This document shows, in pieces, positions 31,968 to 40,311 of a stretch of 40,311 nucleotides of DNA. The notes below the pieces were generated by a model. The model was not told where the DNA came from. It worked only from the letters and a program-made list of their open reading frames with translations, and did not search any database. Position 1 is the first letter of the stretch; every line of letters starts with the position of its first letter. Source of the DNA: Bacteroidota bacterium (GTDB lineage Bacteria; Bacteroidota; Bacteroidia; SXHM01). The stretch is taken from positions 1 to 40,311 of the forward strand of contig CANJWH010000026.1 in assembly GCA_947478465.1 (NCBI GenBank), in the 5' to 3' direction. The position numbers and the translations under genes were made by a program.

Positions 31968-32999
31968 TTAAAAATACAACCGTGCCTTTGTGCCCGTATC
32001 CTCTCCGGCAATCTCTCCTTTCAAAAATTTGTAGTGTCCTGTTATGGCAATCATGGCGGCATTATCGGTGCAATACTCAAAAGGCGGAATAAAAACTTTC
32101 CAGTTTCCCTTCTCCTGCTCGGCAAGCAAAGCATTGCGCAAACCACTGTTAGCCGAAACGCCACCAGCGATAGCTACTTCCCTAATTTCTAACTCCTTTG
32201 TGGCTAACCTCAGTTTATTCATCAATGTTTGCACAATGGTATGTTGCAGTGAGGCGCAAATGTCGTTCAGGTTTTTGCTGATAAATTCTTCGGGCGTGGT
32301 GCAGGTATTATCCAAACCGTTGTCGCGGATAAAATACATGAAGGCCGTTTTCAGTCCGCTGAAACTGAAATCATATCCCGGAATTTTTGCCTCCGGAAAT
32401 TTGTAGCGCAGAGGATTTCCAAGCTTAGCATATTTATCAACCAGCGGCCCTCCCGGATAAGGCAGTCCCATAATTTTTGCGGCCTTATCAAAAGCCTCAC
32501 CTGCTGCATCATCGGTGGTTTGGCCTATTACTTCCATCTCTAAATAGTCCTTCACCAACACAATCTGGGTGTGCCCGCCTGAAACGGTAAGACACAAAAA
32601 AGGGAACGAAGGTTTTTCTCCTGTACCAATGAAGTGAGCAAGAATATGCGCCTGCATGTGGTTAACCGGAATCAGCGGAATATTTAATGCCTGCGCAAAA
32701 GCCTTTGCAAAAGAGCCGCCCACCAACAATGAACCCAACAAACCGGGCCCTTGGGTAAAGGCAACTGCACTAATGTCTTCACGTTTTATACCTGCCTTTT
32801 TCATTGCCTCGTCCACTACAGGAATAATATTTTGCTGATGCGCCCGCGAGGCCAGTTCAGGCACCACGCCACCAAAGTTTTTATGCACCTCTTGCCCTGC
32901 TATGATGTTGGCAAGAATATTGGTATCCGAAAGCACTGCGGCAGCTGTTTCGTCACACGATGATTCAATTCCGAGAATGATAATAGGCTTCGTGTTCAT
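31968..32999 (-). CDS. tsaD: tRNA N6-adenosine threonylcarbamoyltransferase
   Basis: This 343-aa protein is full length. It has the ASKHA nucleotide-binding signatures GIESSCDET (10-18), FTQGPGLLGSLLVG (81-94), VNHMQAHIL (metal ligands His114 and His118) and LTVSGGHTQ (138-146), then YPGGPLVDKYA and AIAGGVSANSGLR. The final motif FIPPFEYCTDNAAMIA carries the third metal ligand Asp. It transfers the threonylcarbamoyl group to adenosine 37 of tRNAs reading ANN codons, with TsaB, TsaE and TsaC encoded elsewhere. It is divergent from the TamB-like gene. Confidence 0.97.
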   Translation of the reverse strand: MNTKPIIILGIESSCDETAAAVLSDTNILANIIAGQEVHKNFGGVVPELASRAHQQNIIPVVDEAMKKAGIKREDISAVAFTQGPGLLGSLLVGGSFAKAFAQALNIPLIPVNHMQAHILAHFIGTGEKPSFPFLCLTVSGGHTQIVLVKDYLEMEVIGQTTDDAAGEAFDKAAKIMGLPYPGGPLVDKYAKLGNPLRYKFPEAKIPGYDFSFSGLKTAFMYFIRDNGLDNTCTTPEEFISKNLNDICASLQHTIVQTLMNKLRLATKELEIREVAIAGGVSANSGLRNALLAEQEKGNWKVFIPPFEYCTDNAAMIAITGHYKFLKGEIAGEDTGTKARLYF

Positions 33000-33045
33000 T
33001 TACCTAATTTTGCAAATAATAAAGTCAAACAATCAGTTGTTAAAT

Positions 33046-33097
33046 AATTAGTGCTAATCCGTGTAATTAGTGGCAAACAATCCATGTAATTAGTGCC
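33046..33097. repeat. AATTAGTG intergenic repeats
   Basis: AATTAGTG occurs at 33046, 33065 and 33088, and the 19-nt units at 33056-33074 and 33079-33097 are identical at 17 of 19 positions, period 23. The last unit includes the GTG at 33093 that starts the TamB-like frame. Confidence 0.75.
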
Positions 33098-36000
33098 TTC
33101 AAAAGTATTGAAAAAAACACTGAAAATATCTTCAGCTACATTGCTGATAATTATCCTCCTGCTGGGTGGTGCATACTTTGCCCTGCGCAGCAGCCGCGTA
33201 CAAACAAAACTAACCCAGTATATAGCTTCCTACTTTTCCGATAAATTCGGAGTCACCGTTTCAGTGCGTGGTGTTGACATCGGTTTTTTTAACAGCGTTA
33301 TTCTTGAAGGTGTTTTTATTGAAGATTTGCATCACGATACACTTATCTATGCCGAGCAGATAAAAGCAAACATTACCGGTGTAGGCATTGAAAAACGTCA
33401 CCTGCAGGTAAGCCGCCTTACCCTTGAAGAATCAAAAGTTTACCTGCGCAAATATCCTGAAGACAAAGGCAAACTCAATCTTCAGTTCATCATTGATGCT
33501 TTGGGTAAGAAAGATACCACAAAAGTTTCAGCTCCCTGGACAATTGGTGTGAATGCACTGCGCGTAAGGCAAACCGCCTTTCAGTATGACGACCAACTGA
33601 AACCGCGCAAAGAATGGGGAATGGATTACAGCCACCTGTTTGTAAAACACATCAATATTGACCTTGACGATATCAGCATTGTGGGTGATACCATAAAAGG
33701 CAATATGCAAAGCCTTACCTGTGTTGAACAAAGTGGTTTTCTTTTGCAGGAATTTTCGGGAAAAGCTACAGTAAGCTCAGTGTTATTAAAAATAGATGAC
33801 CTTCACATTACCACACCCTCTAGTAAAATTGTTACACAACTTGAATTCAATTATTCGCGCTGGGGCGATTTTCTAGATTACGTGAACAAGGTGAATATGA
33901 GCCTTGACCTTACCGACAGCCGCATAAGTTTTTTCGACATTGCTTACTTTGCTCCTGCCCTGCGCGGAATGACCACCACCATTGATGTTACAGGAAAAAT
34001 TACAGGCCCTGTGCGCAACATCAAAGGCAAAAAATTAGACATCCGTTTTGGTGATAATACTCACTTTATGGGCAATGTTGAAATGGAAGGTTTGCCAGAC
34101 ATAAAGGCAACCTTTCTGCACCTGAACATATCAAAATTAACCACCACCCGTGCCGACCTCAACCGCATTCCGTTACCGCCATTTCAAAAAGGCAACTACC
34201 TTAAAATGCCCGAAAACGTTGGCTATCTGGGTAAGATAAATTTCAAGGGCAGCTTTACAGGATTCTTCACCAGCTTTACCGCGTACGGAAATTTCAATAC
34301 TGCAATCGGAAACATTTCATCGGATATTTCACTAAACAAAGATCCTAAGAAAAATACCTACTCCTATGAAGGAAAACTTTCGGCAAACGAATTTAATATC
34401 GGCCGGTTTTTAGAATCAGAAGAGTACCTTGGCAAAGTATCGCTTAATGCAACTATCAACGGCAGTGGTTTTGAAAAAAACACCATCAACACAAAACTAA
34501 ACGGCACGGTAAACAGCATTGACCTGTATGGATACAACTACAAAAACATAACCGTGGAAGGTTTGTTTGCCAACAAAATTTTTGATGGTAAGCTTAACAT
34601 TGCCGAAGAAAATATAAAACTTGCCTTTAACGGAAACGTGAATTTAGCAGGAGACCTGCCCGTAGTTGATTTTACTGCCGAACTAAAAGATGCTCACCTC
34701 AGCAACCTGCACATTCTAAAAGACCGTGACAGTGTTATTGTTTCGTCCGACCTTAAATTCAATTTTACCGGTGATGATATAGACAACGGCATAGGAAATA
34801 TTCTTCTCAGCAAAAGTGTTTATACAGAAGGCGACAGAACCTTTGCATTTAATGATTTTGAACTGGATATCCGGGAAGACAATAACAAGCAACGCACGCT
34901 TACTTTACTATCAGATATTGCTGATGCCGAGTTTACCGGACGATTTAAATTCCGTCAATTACCGGAAGCATTTAATATGCTGATGCAAAAATATCTTCCG
35001 GCTTATGCAGCCGATTTCAAAACCAAAGACGCAGAAAAAACGCCTGAAGTTTTTGAATACAACATAACATTAAAAAACACTGAACTTCCGGAGTTTTTAT
35101 TTGTTCCGAAACTGCACCTCAATAAACCTGCAAAACTGAACGGAAGCTTTAATTCCAACATCAGCAGTTTTGTGCTGAAAGGTGATATTCCTGAATTGTT
35201 TGTTGACAGTGTTAAAATTCATAACATTAATATTTCAGCAAAATCTGTAGGTGATGAATTTCATGCTGTAATTACTTCTGACAAAGTAAATATTACCGAT
35301 AGTATTTACCTGAAAAAATTAGAAATAAACGCAGAGATTGCCTTAGACAAATTAGACTATAACGTGCGTTGGGACAACAATGGCAAAGTGCTTAACTCAG
35401 CAGATATCAGCGGCACAGCTAAGTTTGGGAAGGGTACAGTTGATATTCGGATTCTGCCTTCAGAAATTTACATTCAGGACCAACAATGGGCTGTAAACCC
35501 CGACAACAAGATAAGTATTGACAGTGTGGACATCGCTTTCAAGAGCCTTACATTCTTTAGTCGCGAACAAAGTATAACCGTTGACGGGAAAGTTTCTAAA
35601 AAAATGAACGAACCACTGGATGTAAAATTCAGCCAGTTTGATATTTCTAACTTTAATTCCTTTACCGAAAAAAACGGATTTGTCTTTGACGGATACATTG
35701 ACGGAAAAGCTTCGCTCAACAATATTCGCCACGACTTAATTTTTACAGCTGACCTTAATTTTACTGAGCTTACCGTAAATCATGAACTCATTGGATCTGG
35801 TGCTATGTCCAGCGCTTACGACAATGTTACAAAAGTAGTTGAAGCAAAAGGAAAACTCATGCGGGATGCTGTTCCGGCTATTGATTTCAGCGGAAAATAT
35901 TACACTGCAAAAAAGGAAGACAGTTTTGATTTTGATCTTTCACTTGACAAAACTCCGCTAAGTATTTTCAGCAAATATGTCAGCGCTGTAATGGGCAACC

Positions 36001-37556
36001 TTAAAGGCTATGCCAGCGGAAAAGTTAAACTGAAAGGAACACCTAAAGATCCCGATATTAACGGAAAGCTGAATTTGCAAAAAGTAAATTTTGATATTGC
36101 TTACCTCAACACACATTACAGCTTTACTGGTGATGTGGATGTAATCAAAGATGCTTTTATCATCAACAATCTTCAGTTGCACGATTATGTTTCAGACAAC
36201 TCGGTTTTGCGTTTGCGCGACATCAATGACGGAATTGGAATTGTGAATGGAAGATTGATGCACGACAAGTTTAAAAACTTTCGGTTTGAAGCAACCTTAC
36301 AGGCAAATGACATGCTATTCCTCAACACAACTGCAGGTATGAACTCACTCTATTACGGCACTGCATATGCTTCGGGATTGATGAAATTCAAAGGCACATT
36401 CAAGAAAATTGTGATGGATATTGCTGCCACCACTGATAAGGGCACAAAGTTTAACATTCCTCTTTTTGGTGCAAGTAATGTTAGCGGTGCCGATTTTGTA
36501 ACATTTGTCAGCAAGAAAGACAGCCTGATTAAAGTAGTTGCAGAAAAGAAAGCTGCTTCGGCAAATATTCAGCTCAATTTTGATCTGGAAGTAACGCCTG
36601 ATGCTCTGGTACAAATAATTTTTGACCCGCAAATTGGTGATATTATTAAAGGGCGTGGAAACGGGAATATTCAGATGAACATCAATACACTTGGACAATT
36701 TAACATGTATGGCGATTATGTGATTGATGAAGGCGATTACCTTTTCACATTGCAGAATGTGATTAATAAAAAATTTACAGTTAAACAAGGTGGTACTATT
36801 AAGTGGAGTGGCGACCCATATGATGCAGATATTAATCTTGAGGCTGCCTACAAAGTGCGCACATCACTTGGTGAAATTATTCCGGTAACAGACTCAACCA
36901 AGCGTGTACTTGTTGAATGTCAGATGAAGATGACCGATAAGCTTATGAACCCGACAATCAATTTTGGTGTCGATTTGCCTAACTCAGATCAGAATACCAA
37001 AACAGCATTGAAAAGTGCTATAACTACTGAACAGGAGATGAACAGACAGATTTTTAGTTTGCTGGTGCTAAACCGTTTTGCATCTCAGGGAAATCGTGAT
37101 GTTGGCGGAGCGCTTAGCTCTAACTCAACAGAACTACTCTCAAACCAGCTCAGCAACTGGCTTTCACGCATCAGCGATGATTTTGATCTGGGAGTAAATT
37201 ACAGAACAGGAAACACGTTGACAGGAGATGAAATTCAGGCCTATTTCTCAACTCAATTATTTAACAACCGAGTTGTTTTTGACGGAAACGTAGGTGTTAC
37301 CAACAGACAAAGCGCTTCCTCTAACAGCAATATTCTGGGCGACTTTAGTTTGGAATATAAAATTACAGATGATGGAAAATTCCGTGTACGTGCTTTCAAT
37401 AAAACCAATGGAATAAACGTTGTTACAGCAAACTCGCCTTACACACAAGGCGCAGGTATTTCATACCGGCAAGAGTTCAACACTTTTGAGGAGTTTTTCA
37501 GAAATATGTTTATCCGAAAAAAGAAACAGAAAGAAGCTGCTCCTTTAGTTCAATAA
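33093..37556 (+). CDS. TamB-like translocation and assembly protein (DUF490 family)
   Basis: This 1487-aa protein has one N-terminal transmembrane anchor (about 11-32, SSATLLIIILLLGGAYFAL) and a very long beta-helical periplasmic body with repeating 20-25 residue strands. The C-terminal DUF490 domain is recognisable by GDIIKGRGNGNIQMNINTLGQFNM, GDYVIDEGDYLFTLQNVINKKF, IKWSGDPYDADINLEAAY and LDLGVNYR-type strands. Members bridge inner and outer membranes and are implicated in lipid transport and outer-membrane protein insertion. The start is GTG 33093; TTG 33108 is an alternative that still precedes the anchor. Its 3' end overlaps the convergent rarA by 7 nt. Confidence 0.88.
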   Translation: MPSKVLKKTLKISSATLLIIILLLGGAYFALRSSRVQTKLTQYIASYFSDKFGVTVSVRGVDIGFFNSVILEGVFIEDLHHDTLIYAEQIKANITGVGIEKRHLQVSRLTLEESKVYLRKYPEDKGKLNLQFIIDALGKKDTTKVSAPWTIGVNALRVRQTAFQYDDQLKPRKEWGMDYSHLFVKHINIDLDDISIVGDTIKGNMQSLTCVEQSGFLLQEFSGKATVSSVLLKIDDLHITTPSSKIVTQLEFNYSRWGDFLDYVNKVNMSLDLTDSRISFFDIAYFAPALRGMTTTIDVTGKITGPVRNIKGKKLDIRFGDNTHFMGNVEMEGLPDIKATFLHLNISKLTTTRADLNRIPLPPFQKGNYLKMPENVGYLGKINFKGSFTGFFTSFTAYGNFNTAIGNISSDISLNKDPKKNTYSYEGKLSANEFNIGRFLESEEYLGKVSLNATINGSGFEKNTINTKLNGTVNSIDLYGYNYKNITVEGLFANKIFDGKLNIAEENIKLAFNGNVNLAGDLPVVDFTAELKDAHLSNLHILKDRDSVIVSSDLKFNFTGDDIDNGIGNILLSKSVYTEGDRTFAFNDFELDIREDNNKQRTLTLLSDIADAEFTGRFKFRQLPEAFNMLMQKYLPAYAADFKTKDAEKTPEVFEYNITLKNTELPEFLFVPKLHLNKPAKLNGSFNSNISSFVLKGDIPELFVDSVKIHNINISAKSVGDEFHAVITSDKVNITDSIYLKKLEINAEIALDKLDYNVRWDNNGKVLNSADISGTAKFGKGTVDIRILPSEIYIQDQQWAVNPDNKISIDSVDIAFKSLTFFSREQSITVDGKVSKKMNEPLDVKFSQFDISNFNSFTEKNGFVFDGYIDGKASLNNIRHDLIFTADLNFTELTVNHELIGSGAMSSAYDNVTKVVEAKGKLMRDAVPAIDFSGKYYTAKKEDSFDFDLSLDKTPLSIFSKYVSAVMGNLKGYASGKVKLKGTPKDPDINGKLNLQKVNFDIAYLNTHYSFTGDVDVIKDAFIINNLQLHDYVSDNSVLRLRDINDGIGIVNGRLMHDKFKNFRFEATLQANDMLFLNTTAGMNSLYYGTAYASGLMKFKGTFKKIVMDIAATTDKGTKFNIPLFGASNVSGADFVTFVSKKDSLIKVVAEKKAASANIQLNFDLEVTPDALVQIIFDPQIGDIIKGRGNGNIQMNINTLGQFNMYGDYVIDEGDYLFTLQNVINKKFTVKQGGTIKWSGDPYDADINLEAAYKVRTSLGEIIPVTDSTKRVLVECQMKMTDKLMNPTINFGVDLPNSDQNTKTALKSAITTEQEMNRQIFSLLVLNRFASQGNRDVGGALSSNSTELLSNQLSNWLSRISDDFDLGVNYRTGNTLTGDEIQAYFSTQLFNNRVVFDGNVGVTNRQSASSNSNILGDFSLEYKITDDGKFRVRAFNKTNGINVVTANSPYTQGAGISYRQEFNTFEEFFRNMFIRKKKQKEAAPLVQ

Positions 37557-38824
37557 TTGTATTGCTCTTTCCAGAGTTTTTTTAACCACTCGCGGGTTTG
37601 CAGCTCTCTTTGATTATTTCCCGGCTCGTAAAATATTTTTCCGGCAATTTGTTCAGGCAAATGTTCCTGTCCCGAAAAATTATTTTCGTATTCGTGTGAG
37701 TATTTATAGTCTGCACCATAGCCAATATCTTTCATCAGTTTAGTAGGTGCATTACGCAAATGCAAAGGAACAGGCAAATGACCAGTTGCATCCACTTCAG
37801 CCTGCGCATTATTTATAGCCATATAAGTAGAATTGCTTTTGGGCGAAGTAGCAAGATAAACGGTAGCCTGCGAAAGAATAATTCTGCACTCGGGATATCC
37901 AATCACATTTACCGCCTGAAAACAATTGTTGGCAATAACCAATGCAGTAGGATTTGCATTACCAATATCTTCCGAAGCTAAAATCAACAATCTTCTGGCA
38001 ATAAATGAAGGGTCTTCTCCCCCATTAATCATTCGTGCTAACCAATACACAGCTGCATTGGGATCACTACCTCGAATGCTTTTTATGAAAGCCGAAATAA
38101 CATCGTAGTGCATTTCTCCGACTTTGTCATAGAGCGCAATATTTTGCTGAATGGTTTCGGTTACCAACTCATTAGTAACAGTAATTTCTTTTTTTCCTGA
38201 ACCGCAAAGAATATCGATAATATTCAGCAGCTTTCGTGCATCACCTCCGGAAAGCCGCATGATGGCCTCGCTTTCCTGAACCTGCATGTTTATACCTCTT
38301 TCTTTTTGGATATACTGCACCGCTCGTTCAATCAATTCAATCAAATCATTTTTCTCCAGATGTTTAAGAATATAAACCTGACATCGTGAAAGCAAAGCTG
38401 GGATAACTTCAAACGAAGGATTTTCAGTTGTAGCACCAATCAATGTTACCGTTCCTTTTTCAACAGCACCTAACAATGAGTCCTGTTGTGCTTTACTGAA
38501 ACGATGAATCTCATCAATAAATAAAATCGGATTTCCCTTACTGAAAAGATTATTCTCTTTTGCTTTTTCAATCACTTCTCGTACATCTTTTACTCCAGAA
38601 CTAATTGCGCTCAACGTATAAAACGGACGATTTTGTGATTTTGCAATGATATTTGCAAGCGTTGTTTTTCCTGTGCCTGGAGGTCCCCAAAAAATCATAG
38701 ACGGGATTAATCCCGTTGAAATCATTTTACGCAGCGTTGAATTTTCACCAACCAGATGTTTCTGCCCGATATAATCGTCAAGCCCTGTAGGGCGCATATT
38801 TTCTGCTAAAGGCAAATGCTGCAT
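37550..38824 (-). CDS. rarA: Replication-associated recombination protein A (RarA/MgsA)
   Basis: This 424-aa AAA+ ATPase has the family N-terminus [20 protein letters not shown], Walker A GPPGTGKT (47-54), Walker [12 protein letters not shown] (100-110, DEIH) and sensor [11 protein letters not shown]. The arginine-finger region LLSRCQ is present, as is the C-terminal RarA-specific part ([37 protein letters not shown]). By family knowledge it acts at stalled replication forks with single-strand binding protein and RecA. It overlaps the TamB-like gene by 7 nt at the 3' end. Confidence 0.96.
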   Translation of the reverse strand: MQHLPLAENMRPTGLDDYIGQKHLVGENSTLRKMISTGLIPSMIFWGPPGTGKTTLANIIAKSQNRPFYTLSAISSGVKDVREVIEKAKENNLFSKGNPILFIDEIHRFSKAQQDSLLGAVEKGTVTLIGATTENPSFEVIPALLSRCQVYILKHLEKNDLIELIERAVQYIQKERGINMQVQESEAIMRLSGGDARKLLNIIDILCGSGKKEITVTNELVTETIQQNIALYDKVGEMHYDVISAFIKSIRGSDPNAAVYWLARMINGGEDPSFIARRLLILASEDIGNANPTALVIANNCFQAVNVIGYPECRIILSQATVYLATSPKSNSTYMAINNAQAEVDATGHLPVPLHLRNAPTKLMKDIGYGADYKYSHEYENNFSGQEHLPEQIAGKIFYEPGNNQRELQTREWLKKLWKEQYNY

Positions 38825-38890
38825 ACGCTGTCTTAATTAATTAGACAAGGTAAAAATACTGATAAAATTTTTGAGGTTTTATTATTACGA

Positions 38891-39826
38891 CTATTCAGGT
38901 TTAGTCGCTTTATCTTCTTTTTTCTCTTTCTTGTCTTCCTTCTTCTCCTCTTTCTTTTCCTCTTTTGCAGGTTCTTTTTTCTCTTCTGCTTTTTCTTCTT
39001 TTTTCTTATCTACACAATGTACGGCCATAGAATCTGCAGCCGCCTGGTATTTAAGTTCTGCAGCTTTAGTCCAGTCCTTACATCCTTTTTCAGGTTTATT
39101 ATCAGCTGCTGATTTGGCATTTGCACGATTGTACCATGCTTCAGCAAAATCAGGTTTAAGTTTAATTGCTTCACTGAAATCTTTCTCTGCCTCTTTGTAA
39201 AGTTTTTGATAAAAATATGCTTTACCCCGGGCATTCTGTGCCTCATGATATTTCAAATTAATACCAAGTGCGCTGGTATATTCTGCAGCTGCTTTGTCAT
39301 AAGTTTTCTGCTTCATGTAAATATTTCCTTTACCGAAAAAGGCTTCTGCAAAATCAGATTTCAATTCCAGACCTTTGTTGTAATCGGCTTCTGCTCCGGG
39401 AAAATCATTAAGCATAAACTTGCAATCTCCTCGGCTGACATAAGCATTAGGATAATCTGCTTTCAAGAAAATAACTTTGTTGTAATCCTGAATAGCAAAC
39501 TTGTATTCCTTTAAAATGTAATATTCATATCCACGGTAATTATAAGCCTTTACAAAATCAGGTTTAATATCAATTGCTTTATCGTAGTCATAAACTGCCT
39601 GCTGATGAAAACCCAATTCACTCTTCACATTTGCCCGGGCAAAATATGCTTCAAAATAATCGGCTTTCAGCTCAATAGCGTGGTTGTAATGCTTCAACGC
39701 AAGTTCATTATTGCCTTTATTATAAGCCAAAAAACCCTGGATGTAATAATCCTCAGAGGTTTCCTGTGCAAAAGAGAATTGACAGTTCAGAAATAGAAAT
39801 AGAAGAAAAAGAAATACGTTTTTCAT
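38891..39826 (-). CDS. Secreted tetratricopeptide-repeat protein with charged tail
   Basis: The ATG at 39826 is preferred because it starts a signal peptide (MKNVFLFLLFLFLNCQFSFA|QE). The 311-aa product contains about seven TPR units (about 25-250, for example ALKHYNHAIELKADYFEAYF, AVYDYDKAIDIKPDFVKAY, AEADYNKGLELKSDFAEAFF). A Lys/Glu-rich tail of about 50 residues follows (EKKEPAKEEKKEEKKEDKKE). It is a periplasmic protein-interaction scaffold. It precedes rarA on the minus strand and starts 38 nt after the stop of the purine nucleoside phosphorylase gene. Confidence 0.85.
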   Translation of the reverse strand: MKNVFLFLLFLFLNCQFSFAQETSEDYYIQGFLAYNKGNNELALKHYNHAIELKADYFEAYFARANVKSELGFHQQAVYDYDKAIDIKPDFVKAYNYRGYEYYILKEYKFAIQDYNKVIFLKADYPNAYVSRGDCKFMLNDFPGAEADYNKGLELKSDFAEAFFGKGNIYMKQKTYDKAAAEYTSALGINLKYHEAQNARGKAYFYQKLYKEAEKDFSEAIKLKPDFAEAWYNRANAKSAADNKPEKGCKDWTKAAELKYQAAADSMAVHCVDKKKEEKAEEKKEPAKEEKKEEKKEDKKEKKEDKATKPE

Positions 39827-39863
39827 TATTAATTTCAATACAGAAACAATGTCATTTACCATT

Positions 39864-40311
39864 TTACAGATTACTAACCAGTTCTTTCATTATTTGTGTC
39901 ATTTTAACCTCTGCCTTTGCTGCAACTTCAATAACATCCTGATGGGTTACTTCAACTATTTTTCCCTCCACACCAAGATCCGTAATAATTGACATTGCAA
40001 AACAACGCATCTCACCATGCCTTGCAACAATAACTTCCGGCACTGTTGACATTCCTACTGCATCTGCTCCAATGATTCTTATATATTTATATTCAGCAGG
40101 TGTTTCAAAACAAGGACCTGTAAGACCTGCATAAACACCTTGTTGTACTTTTATACCTTTTTGGACGGCAATTTCTACTGCTTTTTTAATCAGTTCCTTG
40201 TCATACGTTTTGCTCATATCCGGAAAGCGCGGACCCAATTCTTTGTAGTTTCTTCCTATCAAAGGATTATCAGGAAATAGATTGATATGGTCATTCAAAA
40301 TCATTAAATCT
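39864..40311 (-). CDS. punA: Purine nucleoside phosphorylase, 3' part (cut by window edge)
   Basis: The frame enters from the right edge and covers the last 148 or so residues. Visible signatures of the trimeric PNP/MTAP family are [11 protein letters not shown] at the edge, [40 protein letters not shown] and [11 protein letters not shown]. Glu in FETPAEY and Met in GMST are base- and ribose-site residues. It releases free purine base from (deoxy)nucleosides with phosphate, in salvage. The N-terminus lies beyond the window; the start codon seen at 40304 is only an internal Met. Confidence 0.93.
   Translation of the reverse strand, partial: DLMILNDHINLFPDNPLIGRNYKELGPRFPDMSKTYDKELIKKAVEIAVQKGIKVQQGVYAGLTGPCFETPAEYKYIRIIGADAVGMSTVPEVIVARHGEMRCFAMSIITDLGVEGKIVEVTHQDVIEVAAKAEVKMTQIMKELVSNL

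Noticed and set aside
38871-39200. Plus-strand Ser/Phe-rich 109-codon frame
   Set aside because: It is the antisense of the Lys/Glu-rich tail of the TPR protein. Low complexity explains the open frame.
1-40311. tRNA or rRNA genes
   Set aside because: I saw no cloverleaf-like sequence or rRNA in the intergenic regions read. A tRNA search program would be decisive.

Overview
The window reads as chromosomal DNA of a member of the Bacteroidota, probably an environmental or uncultured lineage outside the well-known genera. The evidence is seen directly: several genes are preceded by the Bacteroidota promoter signature (TAnnTTTG, in three cases with a TTG/TTTG element 19-21 nt upstream). Shine-Dalgarno sequences are mostly absent. 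Three proteins end in type IX secretion (T9SS) sorting domains. There are also a TonB-dependent receptor with a CarboxypepD-like N-terminal domain, a short primary sigma factor without region 1.1, and many signal peptides ending in ..AQ. I cannot name genus or species.

Layout. 1-1.9 kb: AT-rich end of a surface-glycan cluster (tail of an upstream gene, SAM methyltransferase, GT2 glycosyltransferase) closed by a strong bidirectional terminator. 1.9-5.4 kb: a giant secreted fibre-like protein with a C-terminal S74 autoproteolytic chaperone domain. 5.6-10.2 kb: a helical protein of unknown function meets an M36-type secreted metalloprotease tail to tail with no gap. 10.3-16.3 kb: minus-strand run of TonB-dependent receptor, CarboxypepD-like protein, HEAT-like protein, YggS, deoxynucleoside kinase and a secreted protein. 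16.4-24.5 kb: plus-strand core genes yajQ, a BamA/TamA-like barrel, fbaB, accD, rpsO, pnp, rpoD and rpe. 24.5-27 kb: a small membrane protein and two T9SS cargo proteins on the minus strand. 27.2-29.1 kb: a LytTR-like regulator, six 42-bp hairpin repeats and an unrecognised helical protein. 29.2-31.1 kb: a collagen-like protein and a DUF433/DUF5615 toxin-antitoxin pair between 16-bp direct repeats. 31.2-40.3 kb: outer-membrane barrel, tsaD, TamB-like giant, rarA, TPR protein and the 3' part of a purine nucleoside phosphorylase.

How the genes work together. The core block combines translation and RNA turnover (rpsO, pnp), transcription (rpoD), carbon metabolism (fbaB, rpe) and lipid synthesis (accD). 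The rest is largely cell-envelope: T9SS cargo, TonB receptor, TamB and an Omp85-like barrel, fibre and collagen-like surface proteins.

The most unusual material is the repeat content. I see REP-like hairpins ending in TGACG, a 42-bp hairpin array, heptanucleotide tandem repeats inside two T9SS proteins, and palindromic intergenic repeats. Several of these appear to supply N-termini, start codons or surface-loop sequence of genes. The LytTR-like gene / hairpin array / unknown helical protein locus is the best candidate here for something undescribed; any functional link between its parts is inference.
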